Counted from the first letter of the stretch, positions 1 to 11,500 are shown. The stretch: 64,000 nt of DNA from CAZMCH01 sp964564735 (GCA_964564735.1 CAZMCH010000004.1:1-64000), one strand, 5' to 3'. Notes: generated by a model not told the origin, from the letters alone. Program-made: numbers and translations.

Positions 1-5
1 AAATA

Positions 6-635
6 TCAACTTTGTAAACCAACAGATAATATACCTTTTTTGCCATCTTTCCATGATACTTGGATCATTTTTTGAACGCCTGAACCTAAGAACTGAACAC
101 TTTCTATGCCAGAACCACCGATTCCGCTTAATAAGGAATAGGCATGAATCCCATAGTTAAACTCATCAACAGCGCATCCTGCAAAGATTGTATGTATATT
201 GCCTCTTTCTTCTATTGGCTTTGAGAGCAATTCTCCAATCTCATAGGCGAATCTTAATGATGACCCACCTGATATTCTCGCCCCTTGTGCAGACCATTCT
301 TTCAGTTTCATGGCATCTCGTAGATTACCGACAATTGGCTTATCAATGAGAACGGATTTTCCCGCTTTTATAAATGGCTCAGCGCGTTGTATATGTAGAT
401 TCCAATTACAGCTGTGTATTATGGCTAAATCAACAGCTTCAGCCATTTCATCAATGGAATCAAAAGCTTTTGGTATGCTATTCTTTTGAGCAAATTCTTG
501 CGAATAGCCTTGAGGATAAACAGTGCCTCCATCAAAAACGCCTACTATATCATGACCGAGTTCACGTATTATTGATATCCAGCTTTGCGGATGAGATGTA
601 TCCAGATCAACATGTCCGATCTTAAGCTTTTTCAT
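6..635 (-). CDS. Gfo/Idh/MocA family oxidoreductase, short or truncated
   Basis: This is a predicted NAD(P)-dependent sugar or polyol dehydrogenase-like protein. The N-terminal Rossmann region carries the GHVDLDTSHPQSW start, and the DKP motif (the family's EKP position) is visible in VLIDKPIVGN. Next come a GGSSLR segment and a DEFNYGIHAYSLL segment typical of the substrate-binding domain. An in-frame TGA after GLQS leaves about 209 residues, well short of the 300-plus usual for the family. The C-terminal sheet is therefore missing, either by frameshift or nonsense mutation or because this is a genuinely short subfamily; the window edge hides which. I prefer the ATG at 635 over the one at 650, because GGAG lies 9 bases before it and overlaps the upstream ATG. 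The gene is transcribed away from the protease gene and has its own promoter. Confidence 0.8.
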   Translation of the reverse strand: MKKLKIGHVDLDTSHPQSWISIIRELGHDIVGVFDGGTVYPQGYSQEFAQKNSIPKAFDSIDEMAEAVDLAIIHSCNWNLHIQRAEPFIKAGKSVLIDKPIVGNLRDAMKLKEWSAQGARISGGSSLRFAYEIGELLSKPIEERGNIHTIFAGCAVDEFNYGIHAYSLLSGIGGSGIESVQFLGSGVQKMIQVSWKDGKKGILSVGLQS

Positions 636-685
636 TGTGATTGTCTCCATTTTGTTAAATCGTCATAGTTACGATATTACATGCA

Positions 686-714
686 ATAATATCATTACTT
701 TATATACAAGTCAA
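686..714 (-). promoter_or_regulatory. Sigma70-type promoter for the Gfo/Idh/MocA gene
   Basis: On the minus strand, TTGACT (plus 709-714) is followed by a 17-base spacer and TATTAT (plus 686-691). This predicts a start near 679 and a leader of about 40 bases before the ATG at 635. Confidence 0.6.
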
Positions 715-763
715 GCATTGAAGCTTTATTGTGAACAAAAAATCGATAATTAGCTTTCATATA

Positions 764-792
764 TTGTATTGTGCATAAAGACAAAATATGAT
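764..792 (+). promoter_or_regulatory. Candidate sigma70 promoter for the subtilisin/histidine kinase operon
   Basis: TTGTAT at 764-769, a 17-base spacer and TATGAT at 787-792 lie about 80 bases before the ATG at 871. The -35 box is weak, so this is a moderate call. The rest of the 651-870 intergenic stretch shows nothing else that I recognise. Confidence 0.4.
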
Positions 793-870
793 ACATTACC
801 TAGCATAAATTGTTATTTGGTAGTATAAAGCTCTTTTTTTCAAGCTAATCTGGATAAAAAGGTTATTATA

Positions 871-3800
871 ATGAGATATATAATTTTTGTCTTAATTCTA
901 ATGCTAATTGCAGACGTCTCAGAAGCAGGTATAAACAAACTCGATCCCATACTTAGACCACTTTTGCTTGATGACAAAGACAAATATTTGTGCGCACCTT
1001 CGCAAGTTTTGCAATTTCGTGATGATTCTTATTCAGAGCCTACGATTAATACAATAATTAGGATTTCTGGTGATTCGTCATCATTAAGAAGAAAGGGCGC
1101 AAGAATAAGAAGCGTTGTTGGCGATTTGGTTACTGCTGATGTTCCCATTAATGCGCTTAGAGATTTGGTTGAACTTCCAAATGTTATGTATATACAATCT
1201 GCAAGAAAGCTGAAAATATGTAAAGAATCTGCTGTCATGCTTGATAAAAGCGTGCCTGATACGGGTGCAAACCAAGTTTGGAATGGAAAACCAAATTATA
1301 CAGGAAGGGATGTGCTTGTTGCTGTTATAGATACAGGAATAGACTGGAAACATCCTGCTTTTATGGGGGCAGATGGAAAAACTAGAATACTGTATATCTG
1401 GGATCAAACAATCCATAATAACAGAAAATTTCCTATCGGTTTCATGTATGGAACGGAATGGACGAAGGCTGATATTGATTCAGGAATATGCACTGAAATT
1501 GATTCAGCAAGTCATGGAACGCATGTTGCCAGCACAATCGCAGGTGATGAACGCAAAAGCAATGGCTTTACAGGTATGGCCCCCGAAGCCAATCTGATAA
1601 TTATTAAATCTAACTTTTATGATGCAGATGTCATTGATGCAGTTAAGTATATATTGAATAAAGCCGATATTTTAGGAAAGCCTGTTGTAATTAATATGAG
1701 TTTTGGAAGCAACTGGGGTCCACATGACGGGACGGAATATCTTGATCAGGCTTTGGATAGATTAATAAATCGTCCTAGACAGGCAATTGTTGCATCTGCT
1801 GGCAATTCTGGTGGTAGAAATATTCATGTCGGAACAAGAGCATTAAGGCAATCTGTATCAAATAATTATCAATGGGTTGCGATTCGCCCTTTAATCGGTG
1901 CGGAATTTGTGCCTATGGAGGTCTGGTATAATCCAGCGGATCGCCTATCGGTAAGATTATTGATACCCAAGAATAAAAACGGTGATCTAAGCGATTTTGA
2001 TGTTGGATGGATAAATACTGGCGAATCCAAGTCTTTTATTATTCCAGAAGGTCCGCTAAAAGGTGCAGAAGTCTTAATTGATGCTTCTTTTCTTGCATCA
2101 GAATTCCTATATCCAAATTTTAATAATATATATATATATTTAAGTAAAAATGGAAACTTAGGTATTCCCATAGATGATTATGTGTTTGCAGTGGAATTTG
2201 ACGGCGCAGGTGTTGGATTTAATGCCTATCTGCCGTATTATGCAATATTTACAAAGGATATTCCTGTATCTGCTGTTTTTCCCAATAAATCATATCTTAT
2301 GGAGGGTGATGGCAATTACAGCGTTATTTCACCATCAAGCGCAAGTAAAATAATAAGCGTTGGGTCTTATATTTCAAGATCGGAATGGATAGATTCTGAG
2401 AATAGAATCAGAGACGACGGTCTAAAAATAAATAGTATATCTGCATTTTCAAGTCGTGGTCCCTTGATAAATGGTGTATTAAAACCAGAAATAGCAGGAC
2501 CAGGGCAAATGGTTGTTGCTGGTTTTTCATCTGATTCACGGGATAGAGCAAGGTATATATATCAAGATGGAGCGCATGTTGCTTGGAATGGAACGAGTAT
2601 GTCTGCCCCTCATGTAACAGGTGCAATTGCTTTGATGTTTGAGCAAAATCCCAATATGGATATTTTTGAAATTAGAGAAAGGCTTTTTTCTAGCGCAATA
2701 GATCAGGGTCCAGTTGGTTGGGACTCCGCTTGGGGCTATGGAAAACTCAATGTTCTTGGTGCAATGAATATACCTGCAATGCCAAAAGGGTTTAATGCAA
2801 ATGTATCTGATAAAACTATAAAACTTAATTGGCAACTTAATGAAGAAAAAGATGTGATTGGATATAAAATATATTCATCTTTGGGCGAAGTAATCAGTGT
2901 AGATAACGTTAATTCTATTGAAATAATAAATCCTGCAAATAATACTCCAATAACGTTTTCAATATCTGCTTATAATTCCTTTGGAAATGAAAGCCAAAGA
3001 ACAAATGAGATAAAAATAACACCGAAAATGATGCCTGATATTCCAAAGAGATTAAATCTAACAGCTATTAACGAAGCTATTTTGTTAAAATGGGAAGCTA
3101 ATATTGAATATGATATTGATGGCTATAAAATATATTATGGAAATTCATCAGGCAACTACGACAAATCCATTGATGTTGGAAATGTAAATGAATATATAAT
3201 CAAAAATCTACCAAATGGACAAAGGGTATATATTGCAATTACTGCCTATAATAAGTCAAAAAATGAAAGCCCTAAATCTAACGAGGTATCGGAAATTCCT
3301 AGTTTGTCAACAAAATCAGAATTTCGTTATCAAAGCGGATTTCCAAAAAAATTGGATCAGGATATATATTCCTCGCCTGCAATCTATGATATAGATGGCG
3401 ATGGAAAGATGGAAATTGCAATAGCGACAAAAGACGGTAAAATTTCGCTGTTACGTTCAAATGGAAGCTATGTAACAGGATTTCCTATATCAATAGGTAA
3501 TTACACAATGTCTTCTCCTGCAATTTGTGATATTGATCGTGATGGTCTGGTTGATATAATAGCGTGTATTGGTAATGAAGTTTATGTATGGAATCAAAAT
3601 GGAAATAGGCTGTTAGGCTTTCCAAAAGCGGTTAATGGAAATATAGTCGCTTCACCTGCGATTGGTGATATTGACGGTGATGGCGAAATGGAGATTGTCA
3701 TTGGTTCTCTTGATAATAACATATACGCTTTCAAGAGAGATGGCTCTTATGTAAAGGGATTTCCATTTGCTACAAATGGCTCAATAAGATCGTCTGCTAG

Positions 3801-4926
3801 TATAGGCGATATTAATGGTGATCGAATTGCTGAGATAGTTATTGGCTCAAATGATGACAACCTCTATGTGATTAATTGCAGAAATCCAATAATCGATATA
3901 TCAACATTCAAACTTGGTAGCGATATAGCCTCTTCTCCTATAATTGCTGATATAGATAGTGATGGGAGAATGGAAATTATCGCTAATACAATAAATGGGC
4001 GTATTTATGTTCTGAACGCCGATGGCAGTTATCAAAGAGGCTTCCCTATTGACATTATAGATAAGATTAGCGGCTCTCCAGCAGTAGGAAACATAGATAA
4101 TGATACATCATCATTAGAAATAGCGATATGCACAAATAATGGGCTTGTCTATGCGATAAAGAATGATGGAAGCATTATGGATGGTTTTCCTGTGCCAATT
4201 ATGGATATTGTTTCGTCATCGCCAGCTATTGCAGATATAAATGGTGATGGAAATAACGAAATAATAATTGCCTCAAATACAGGTCTTGGATATACAGGGT
4301 TAGTATATGCCTTGAATAGATTTGGAAAAAAGATTGATTCAAGGTTTCCGATTGCAGTAGATGGAAATATTACAACATCTTCACCTGCCATCGCTGATTT
4401 AGATGGCGATGGTGATATTGAGATTATTGTAGGTTCTTGTAGATATTACGATGGCAATGGTGGATATTTGCATGTTTGGGACTTGGAAGGTCGTTTAAGT
4501 GAAAATAATGAGCAATGGTTACAATATAGATATAATTCATGCCATAATGGAACAATAAAAAGCAAGATTCCACCTTCTGCTGTGGAAGATTATGAAAATA
4601 AAGATATTCTACAAAACAATGATGAAACTCAACTTAAATTTGCGCTTTATCAAAATTATCCAAATCCCTTTAATGCAGAAACATGGATACCTTATGAGTT
4701 ATCAAGCGCAGAAAAGGTTATCATTCAAATATATAATGTGAATGGAAAATTAATTAAAACGCTTGATCTTGGAATAAAATCCGCAGGGAGTTATCTGACA
4801 AAAAAATCTGCTGGATATTGGAATGGAAAAGATGATAATGGATATGATGTTTCATCAGGCATATATTTTTGTGTATTAAAGGCAGGCGGTTTTAAGGTCA
4901 TTAAAAAAATGATCTTAGTTAAATAA
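871..4926 (+). CDS. Secreted S8 subtilisin-like protease with FN3, FG-GAP and FlgD-like domains
   Basis: This is a 1,351-residue exported serine protease. A hydrophobic signal peptide covers about residues 1-19. The catalytic triad is complete: Asp154 in VIDTGID, His215 in SHGTHV and Ser576 in NGTSMSAPHV, with the oxyanion Asn312 in SAGNSG. Two fibronectin type III domains follow (about 630-810). Eight FG-GAP/VCBS repeats come next (about 835-1215), each with a core like SSPAIYDIDGDGKMEI; they probably form a Ca-binding beta-propeller. The last ~90 residues (NYPNPFNAETW onward) are a FlgD-like Ig domain of the kind used as a C-terminal sorting or anchoring module in T9SS-like secretion. The histidine kinase gene starts 17 bases after the stop, so the two are likely co-transcribed. 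Protease class is certain; the substrate is unknown. Confidence 0.93.
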   Translation: MRYIIFVLILMLIADVSEAGINKLDPILRPLLLDDKDKYLCAPSQVLQFRDDSYSEPTINTIIRISGDSSSLRRKGARIRSVVGDLVTADVPINALRDLVELPNVMYIQSARKLKICKESAVMLDKSVPDTGANQVWNGKPNYTGRDVLVAVIDTGIDWKHPAFMGADGKTRILYIWDQTIHNNRKFPIGFMYGTEWTKADIDSGICTEIDSASHGTHVASTIAGDERKSNGFTGMAPEANLIIIKSNFYDADVIDAVKYILNKADILGKPVVINMSFGSNWGPHDGTEYLDQALDRLINRPRQAIVASAGNSGGRNIHVGTRALRQSVSNNYQWVAIRPLIGAEFVPMEVWYNPADRLSVRLLIPKNKNGDLSDFDVGWINTGESKSFIIPEGPLKGAEVLIDASFLASEFLYPNFNNIYIYLSKNGNLGIPIDDYVFAVEFDGAGVGFNAYLPYYAIFTKDIPVSAVFPNKSYLMEGDGNYSVISPSSASKIISVGSYISRSEWIDSENRIRDDGLKINSISAFSSRGPLINGVLKPEIAGPGQMVVAGFSSDSRDRARYIYQDGAHVAWNGTSMSAPHVTGAIALMFEQNPNMDIFEIRERLFSSAIDQGPVGWDSAWGYGKLNVLGAMNIPAMPKGFNANVSDKTIKLNWQLNEEKDVIGYKIYSSLGEVISVDNVNSIEIINPANNTPITFSISAYNSFGNESQRTNEIKITPKMMPDIPKRLNLTAINEAILLKWEANIEYDIDGYKIYYGNSSGNYDKSIDVGNVNEYIIKNLPNGQRVYIAITAYNKSKNESPKSNEVSEIPSLSTKSEFRYQSGFPKKLDQDIYSSPAIYDIDGDGKMEIAIATKDGKISLLRSNGSYVTGFPISIGNYTMSSPAICDIDRDGLVDIIACIGNEVYVWNQNGNRLLGFPKAVNGNIVASPAIGDIDGDGEMEIVIGSLDNNIYAFKRDGSYVKGFPFATNGSIRSSASIGDINGDRIAEIVIGSNDDNLYVINCRNPIIDISTFKLGSDIASSPIIADIDSDGRMEIIANTINGRIYVLNADGSYQRGFPIDIIDKISGSPAVGNIDNDTSSLEIAICTNNGLVYAIKNDGSIMDGFPVPIMDIVSSSPAIADINGDGNNEIIIASNTGLGYTGLVYALNRFGKKIDSRFPIAVDGNITTSSPAIADLDGDGDIEIIVGSCRYYDGNGGYLHVWDLEGRLSENNEQWLQYRYNSCHNGTIKSKIPPSAVEDYENKDILQNNDETQLKFALYQNYPNPFNAETWIPYELSSAEKVIIQIYNVNGKLIKTLDLGIKSAGSYLTKKSAGYWNGKDDNGYDVSSGIYFCVLKAGGFKVIKKMILVK

Positions 4927-4943
4927 TTTTAAGAGGGATTCTT

Positions 4944-7900
4944 ATGGATAAAGAAAATAATTTATTTAATTATGATCTATCAGAATTAGCAGATAAGATA
5001 ACACAATTAAAAGATGAAAATCGCAAATTAAGGTCTGAATTACTAAAAAACAACGAAAAATATCAAAAGGGTTTGGATGTCAATAAGGCACTCAGTGAAA
5101 TTTTTAATATATTAATTTCGTCTGAATCTCTTGATGAAATAGCAAAAGCTATACTTGATCAGGCAAGAAAACTAACCAACAGCAAACATGGTTATGTGTC
5201 GTCTGTTTGTCCAGAAACTGGTGATTTAATTAGTCATACCTTGACTGAAATGATGGATAATTGCAATATTTCTGAAAAGAAAACCAGATTTCCTCGAGGA
5301 GATAATGGTCTCTATAATGGTCTTTGGGGTTATTCGCTAAACACTGTTGAGGCATTTTTTACAAACAAACCTGATACACATCCAGCATCTAAGGGTTTAC
5401 CAGATGGTCATGTTCCATTAGAGAGATTTCTTTCTGTTCCAGTGCTACTTGATGGAAAAGTTGTTGGTCAAATAGCTCTTGGCAATTCCGATCGTGATTA
5501 TACAGATATGGATATTTATATAATAAAACGTCTTTCTAATTATTATGCCTTAGCTATTCAAAAATACAATATGGAAGAGGAGCTTAAAAAAAGCGAAACA
5601 CGTTACAGAAATATAATTGCTCAGGCTGATGGTGTTGCATATCAAAGAAATTATGAGCGAAATTGTTATGTATTTGTTGATGATGGTATTGAGAAGATTA
5701 CAGGATATAGCGCAGAAGAAATAACACCTGAGATATTTGATTCTTTGATTATTGAGGAGAAACTTTATACGAAAAGAGACATGCCAATACGATCTGATAT
5801 GAGCAGAAAAATCGGCGGAGAGAATGCTACTGTCTATCGTGCAGACTATATTTTACAGAAACGCGATGGTCAAAGAATCTGGATTACTGATTATTCTATT
5901 CAAAACCGTAATACCAATGGCGAATTAATCGGCACTTTAGGTATGCTTCAAGATATAACAAAGCGCATAGAGACAGAAGAGGAAGTCGGTCTTTTAGCTA
6001 AATTGCTCGATTATGCACCTGCCTCAATAGTAGTTCATGATTTTGATGGAAATTTCCTATATGCCAATCAAAAGACATTTGAAATACATGACTATACTAA
6101 AGATGAGTTTATGGCTAAAAATCTGCACGAGATTGATGTGCCAGAGAGCGAAAAGCTAATAAATGAACGAATGGAAATAATTAAGAAAAAGGGAGAAGCA
6201 TCCTTTAGGGTTGAACATTATAAGAAAGATGGCTTAATTATTCCGATGGATATATATGTAAAATTGGTGGAATGGAAAAACCAAAAAGTGATAATGAGCA
6301 TTGCAACTGATATGTCTGATAAGTTGCAGGCTGAAAATGCCTTACGTGAAAGTGAAGAAAAATATAGACGAATTGTAGAGACTGCAAAAGAAGGTATATG
6401 GGTTATGGATAGCAAATATAGAACAGCATTTGTAAATCAAGCGATGGCGGATATGTTAGGCTATAACATAAATGAAATGTTGGGTAAAATTGTTACTGAT
6501 TTTATGTTTGAAGAAGACCTTGATGAGCATTCCAAACAAATGGAAAATAGAAAACAGGGAAAAGATGGTTACTATGAAAGACGTTTTCGTTGTAAGGATG
6601 GAAATACCTGCTGGACGATTGTTTCCGCAAAGCCATTAATGCTTGAAACTGGCGAATTTGTTGGTTCTTTCGGTATGTTTACCGATATTACAGAGAGAAA
6701 ACATACGGAAGAGCTATTACACGAAAAAGAACATGAATTTAGAACGCTTGTCGAAAACGTTCCGGGAGCAGTTTATCGTATTGATATAAATAAACCACAT
6801 ATGGTTTTATACATGAGTGATGGAATTCAAGAAATAAGTGGTAGACCTCCCAGTGAGTTTATTAGTGGAATAACAAAGTTTATAGATATAATACATTTTG
6901 AAGATGCCCAAAAAATAAATAAGATTATAAATGAGAGTGTTTCAAAGAAATTCCCTTATGAAATTGAATATAGAATATATCGTCCCGATGGTAGTATCAA
7001 ATGGGTATCTGATCATGGACGGGCTATATATAATGATAACGGAGACCCCAAATATCTTGATGGTGTAATTATCGATATTGACGCTCAAAAACAAGCGGAT
7101 GAAATCAAAGCAAGACTACAACAAGCCAGTAAAATGGAATCTATAGGCAGGCTTGCTGGTGGTGTTGCACATGATTTCAATAATCTACTTACCGTAATTC
7201 AAGGAAGCGTTTCACTTGCTATGATAGGATTAAGCCCAAATGATCCTCTAGCTAATAGGCTAAAAATGATTGGTGAAGCATCTGATCGTGCTGCAAACCT
7301 AACAAGGCAACTTCTTGCTTTTTCCCGCAAGCAACTTATAGAACTCAAAACCATCAATTTGAATGAATTAATTGAAAATTTTAAAAAAATGTTGATCCGT
7401 ATAATAGGAGAAGATATTGAGTTAATGACAATATTACAAGAAAATATCGGTAATATAAATGCAGATGCAGGTCAAATAGAACAGGTAATCGTAAATCTTG
7501 CAGTGAACTCACGTGATGCCATGCCCAACGGAGGAAAATTAACTATTGAAACATCAAATATTACAATAGATGATGATTTCTGTATTAGCCATCCTACATT
7601 TAATACTGGAAATTATGTTCTTCTTACAGTATCTGATACAGGTTACGGAATGGACGAAGAAACCAAAAAGAATATATTTGAACCTTTCTTTACAACAAAA
7701 AAGCAAGGTATGGGGACAGGATTGGGTCTTGCTACTGTATATGGAATAGTTAAGCAACATGGGGGATTTATTAATTGTTATTCGGAAGTTGGGCATGGCA
7801 CAGAATTTAAAATATATCTTCCTATTGTTGAGCGTGAGGCTATGGGAATACAAAAGGAAATAGAAGATAATGGTTCTTTTATAGGTAGTGAAACAATACT

Positions 7901-8258
7901 TTTGGTTGAAGATGAAGATATTGTAAGGGAAATGACGATAGGTTTCTTAAAACAGATTGGCTACAATGTTATATCAGCAGAAAATGGTGGGATGGCATTA
8001 CTCCTAGTAGAACAACATGAAAATCCCATACATCTATTGATTACTGATGTTGTGATGCCGGGTATGAATGGAAGACAACTTGCTGAAAGACTGGCAAAAA
8101 TACGACCAGAAATAAAGGTTTTATATACATCTGGATATACTGATAACATTATTGTTCATCATGGAGTATTAAACGATGGTATTAATTTTATAGGCAAACC
8201 ATATAGATTACAGTCGCTAGCAATGAAAATAAGAGATGTTTTAGACAGAAAGCAATAA
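4944..8258 (+). CDS. GAF/multi-PAS hybrid sensor histidine kinase
   Basis: This 1,104-residue protein has no obvious membrane segment, so it is probably cytoplasmic. The order is an N-terminal coiled coil (about 1-50), a GAF domain (about 60-205), four PAS domains (about 220-345, 350-460, 470-590 and 600-725), HisKA, HATPase_c and a C-terminal receiver. The phosphoacceptor is His743 in GGVAHDFNNLL. The ATPase has the N box (VNLAVNSRDAMP), DTGYGM and GMGTGLGLATVYG. The receiver begins LLVEDED and carries the phospho-acceptor Asp1035 in LLITDVVMPGMNG, followed by a C-terminal GKPY. There is no DNA-binding output domain, and no separate response regulator nearby. It follows the secreted subtilisin by 17 bases, with an SD-like AGAGGG before its ATG. 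The signal sensed is unknown. Confidence 0.93.
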   Translation: MDKENNLFNYDLSELADKITQLKDENRKLRSELLKNNEKYQKGLDVNKALSEIFNILISSESLDEIAKAILDQARKLTNSKHGYVSSVCPETGDLISHTLTEMMDNCNISEKKTRFPRGDNGLYNGLWGYSLNTVEAFFTNKPDTHPASKGLPDGHVPLERFLSVPVLLDGKVVGQIALGNSDRDYTDMDIYIIKRLSNYYALAIQKYNMEEELKKSETRYRNIIAQADGVAYQRNYERNCYVFVDDGIEKITGYSAEEITPEIFDSLIIEEKLYTKRDMPIRSDMSRKIGGENATVYRADYILQKRDGQRIWITDYSIQNRNTNGELIGTLGMLQDITKRIETEEEVGLLAKLLDYAPASIVVHDFDGNFLYANQKTFEIHDYTKDEFMAKNLHEIDVPESEKLINERMEIIKKKGEASFRVEHYKKDGLIIPMDIYVKLVEWKNQKVIMSIATDMSDKLQAENALRESEEKYRRIVETAKEGIWVMDSKYRTAFVNQAMADMLGYNINEMLGKIVTDFMFEEDLDEHSKQMENRKQGKDGYYERRFRCKDGNTCWTIVSAKPLMLETGEFVGSFGMFTDITERKHTEELLHEKEHEFRTLVENVPGAVYRIDINKPHMVLYMSDGIQEISGRPPSEFISGITKFIDIIHFEDAQKINKIINESVSKKFPYEIEYRIYRPDGSIKWVSDHGRAIYNDNGDPKYLDGVIIDIDAQKQADEIKARLQQASKMESIGRLAGGVAHDFNNLLTVIQGSVSLAMIGLSPNDPLANRLKMIGEASDRAANLTRQLLAFSRKQLIELKTINLNELIENFKKMLIRIIGEDIELMTILQENIGNINADAGQIEQVIVNLAVNSRDAMPNGGKLTIETSNITIDDDFCISHPTFNTGNYVLLTVSDTGYGMDEETKKNIFEPFFTTKKQGMGTGLGLATVYGIVKQHGGFINCYSEVGHGTEFKIYLPIVEREAMGIQKEIEDNGSFIGSETILLVEDEDIVREMTIGFLKQIGYNVISAENGGMALLLVEQHENPIHLLITDVVMPGMNGRQLAERLAKIRPEIKVLYTSGYTDNIIVHHGVLNDGINFIGKPYRLQSLAMKIRDVLDRKQ

Positions 8259-8282
8259 TAAGGAATTTATTTATATCAAATC

Positions 8283-8412
8283 GTGTCAATACACAACAGG
8301 GGTGTGTCAAAATACAATAAAAATCTAATGATCCAAAAACACTTCAAATTTCATAAAAGCTTGATTTTGTTGTCTTTATTGGCATGTGTGTCAATCTGGC
8401 ATGATAACTGCT
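8283..8412 (+). promoter_or_regulatory. Intergenic region with GTGTCAA repeats and a sigma54-like -24/-12 match
   Basis: GTGTCAA occurs three times on the plus strand, at 8283-8289, 8304-8310 and 8388-8394. The last copy is followed at 8397-8412 by TGGCATGATAACTGCT, which has GG and GC at sigma54 spacing with two mismatches to TGGCACG-N4-TTGCW. It lies about 100 bases before the Omp85-fusion gene. No sigma54 activator gene is visible in the window, so the match may be chance. Confidence 0.25.
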
Positions 8413-8510
8413 AATTTAGATAAAACATAGAAAAGAATTTATAATGGTTTATGAAATATCTGAATTAGATTTCGACATATTATTGCTAATATAAGAAGGA
8501 GAGGCAAAAA

Positions 8511-11500
8511 ATGGTTGTTTTTGCATATAGAAAAATTGATGCCAGAATTTATATACTTTTGGTCGCTATTATTACTTTATTACTGGTTAAATACCCTTTA
8601 TTTGCAGATGAACAGTCAATATCAGCAGAGGGGGTATCTCTTGTTTCCATCAAGTCAAATAATAACGCAATAAAGGTTTTTCCTTGGAATGAATCAGAGG
8701 TATCTATCAAAGAATCAAAAAATGAAAAATCAGATGCAAATATAGTGAAAATCGAAAGAAAAGAAAACAAGATTGAGATAAATATAGCATCTTCTAATGG
8801 ATTTATAAAGAATTATGAGATATTTGTGCCTGAAGAGATAGATATTAATACAACGTCGACAAATGGCTCAATATATATAACAGGGGTTAAAGGCAATAAA
8901 AAGATCGGTTCTATAAATGGTAATATAGAATTGATTGATATTGTTGGTTCAATCTCCGCAAAAACGGTAAGTGGCAATATTTTTGCAGATATTCACTTTG
9001 ACAGTGCAAGTGATTTTGCTTCTGTTTCTGGTGCTATTGAAGTATTACCAAAAGATAATTTTTCTGTGCCTATGAATATTAACAGTGTATCTGGTTCAAT
9101 AAGTGTTGTACTACCTTCTGGCTATGCAACTGACCTTGATATTTCGACTGTCTCTGGTCAGATTACAAGCAAATTATCCGAGAACATTAGACAAGATGGA
9201 AGGTTTTTGCGTGGAAGGCTATCAGGTGGAGGTCCATTAACAAAAATTGTATCAATTAGCGGAGCGATATCTATAAGAACAGACGATTTTGTAGAAGCTC
9301 ATGTCAATATGTCCGATGATTATGAGTCTCCAAGAGAAGCAAGAATAAGGACTAGACCAAGTAAAATAGACAAGACAAGCTTGCCAGAGATAAATGTTAC
9401 AAAAACTCTATCTCCGCCTGTTATAGATGGCAAACTTGATGATGATTCGTGGGAAAATGCAAGTAAAATTAATAGTTTTGTCTGGGCAGATGGTATAGGC
9501 ACACCTTATCAGAATACAGAAGTTTATATGCTCTGGGATGATCGCAATATATATTTTGGGGTTATATGCTATGAATCAAACATGGCAAACATAAAGATTT
9601 CTGCAACTGACAGAGACGCTGATATGTGGGATGATGACAATATCCAATTTATGATAGATTCTACAATTGATTCAGAAAACCATTATTATCATATAGCGAT
9701 AAATCCTATTGGAACTATATATGATATGGAAGTAGATCGATATCAGGGACGATGGACAAGACCAACCAAACTAGGTAGAGAATGGAACTTTGGTGGAAAT
9801 GTTGATACAGACATAAGAGATGATTTTTGGACGATAGAAATTTCAATACCGTTCGTCAGCTTTGCAGGCACAAAACCAAAAACAGGTGACTTATGGAGGC
9901 TTAACATACATAGAATGCAACAGCAGAGAAAAGAATATACCTATTGGTCGCCAACATACTCTACTCCAGATTGGCCTCATGTTACAAACCGATTTGGAAA
10001 TATGATATTTTCTGATAAAGAAATTTTTATAAAAAATTCACAGAAAAAAACAAGCCAGACCGAATCTGCACCAATTATAACGAAAATTACAATTGAAGGA
10101 AATAAACAGATAAAAAGAGATGATATATTAAAAGCCATTGACATAAAAGAAGGTGATCAGATAGATGTTGATACTTTATCAAGGTCAAAAATCCGTCTTG
10201 AATCGCTTGGATGGTTTGAAAGTATATCTATGGAACTTATACAGAACGAAAATGGCGTTGATTTGCTTATAAAAGTTAAAGAAAAAGATGTGATTTTACC
10301 ATCAGAAGTAATTATAGAAGGGGCTAATTTATTTACAAAAGACGAAATAGCAGACTATTTTAATTTTACACCATCAATGACAACAACTCAAGACATTGCA
10401 ATCAAATGCAAATTAATAAATGAGCTTTACAAGTCAAAAGGATACGATATGGCAGAGGCTGAGTGTTCTTTTGTATCAAATAATCTCAAAATTAATATTG
10501 ATGAAGGTCAGATCGATGAAATTGAAATACATGGAAACGATAAAATAAAAACAAAAGAAATAATGAACTCCCTTTCAATCAAGCCGGGTATGACATATAG
10601 GCGCGGGGAAATAGATAGTGCCATAAATAATATGAAATTTACTCTCCCATATTTCCGTAGCATAAATTGGAAACCTAAAAAATCTGAAGAAGGAACAAAT
10701 ATAGTATATATTGAAGTTCAGGAAACTAGCCTTGTTAAATTTGAATCTGACAGTATTGCTGAATTCAACCGAGTGCATGGGCTTCAGCTAGGATTTAAGC
10801 CTAGTTTGGTTAGCCCATATTGGGGATCAAAAGTCTATACTGGTTTTGCTTATGGATTTTCTAGTGATTTATGGAATTATCAATTTGGTATGGAAAAATC
10901 GTTTTTCAGAAACAATAAGACTACATTTGGCTTTGATATACACAAAATTACTGATACTAATGATAGCGAAATAATCTCAAATCATGAGAACTTCTTTGCA
11001 GAAGCCATACTTGGTGAAGCTTTCAGAGATTACTATCAGCGAGATGGCTTTGAGATTAGCGCAAGTCAACAATTACCTTTTGCTACAAAAATTGGCATTA
11101 AATATCGTGATGATGAGTATAAAAGCCTTCCAAAGACAAATAACTGGAGTTTACTAAACCGTTTTTATGCTGATGAAAATAAGCGAACTGTTAAAACTAA
11201 AAGAGAAAATCCCGCAATACATGAAGGAAGAATGAATAGCATAATTGGAGAAATATCACTTGATGCTCGAAATAACAAGAAATCCGCAACAAGTGGATTG
11301 TATAATAGGCTTTCAATTGAGTATGCTGGCAGAGATCTAGGCGGAGATTATGATTTTACAACATATCAAGCAGATATTAGAAGCTATAGCAGGCTATCAA
11401 GACATCAATTATTTACCTTACGCTTGAAAGCAGGAACGACTGATCGTGAATTACCAGAACTGCATCCAAAAAAGTTTTATCTTGGTGGTGTTGGAACACT

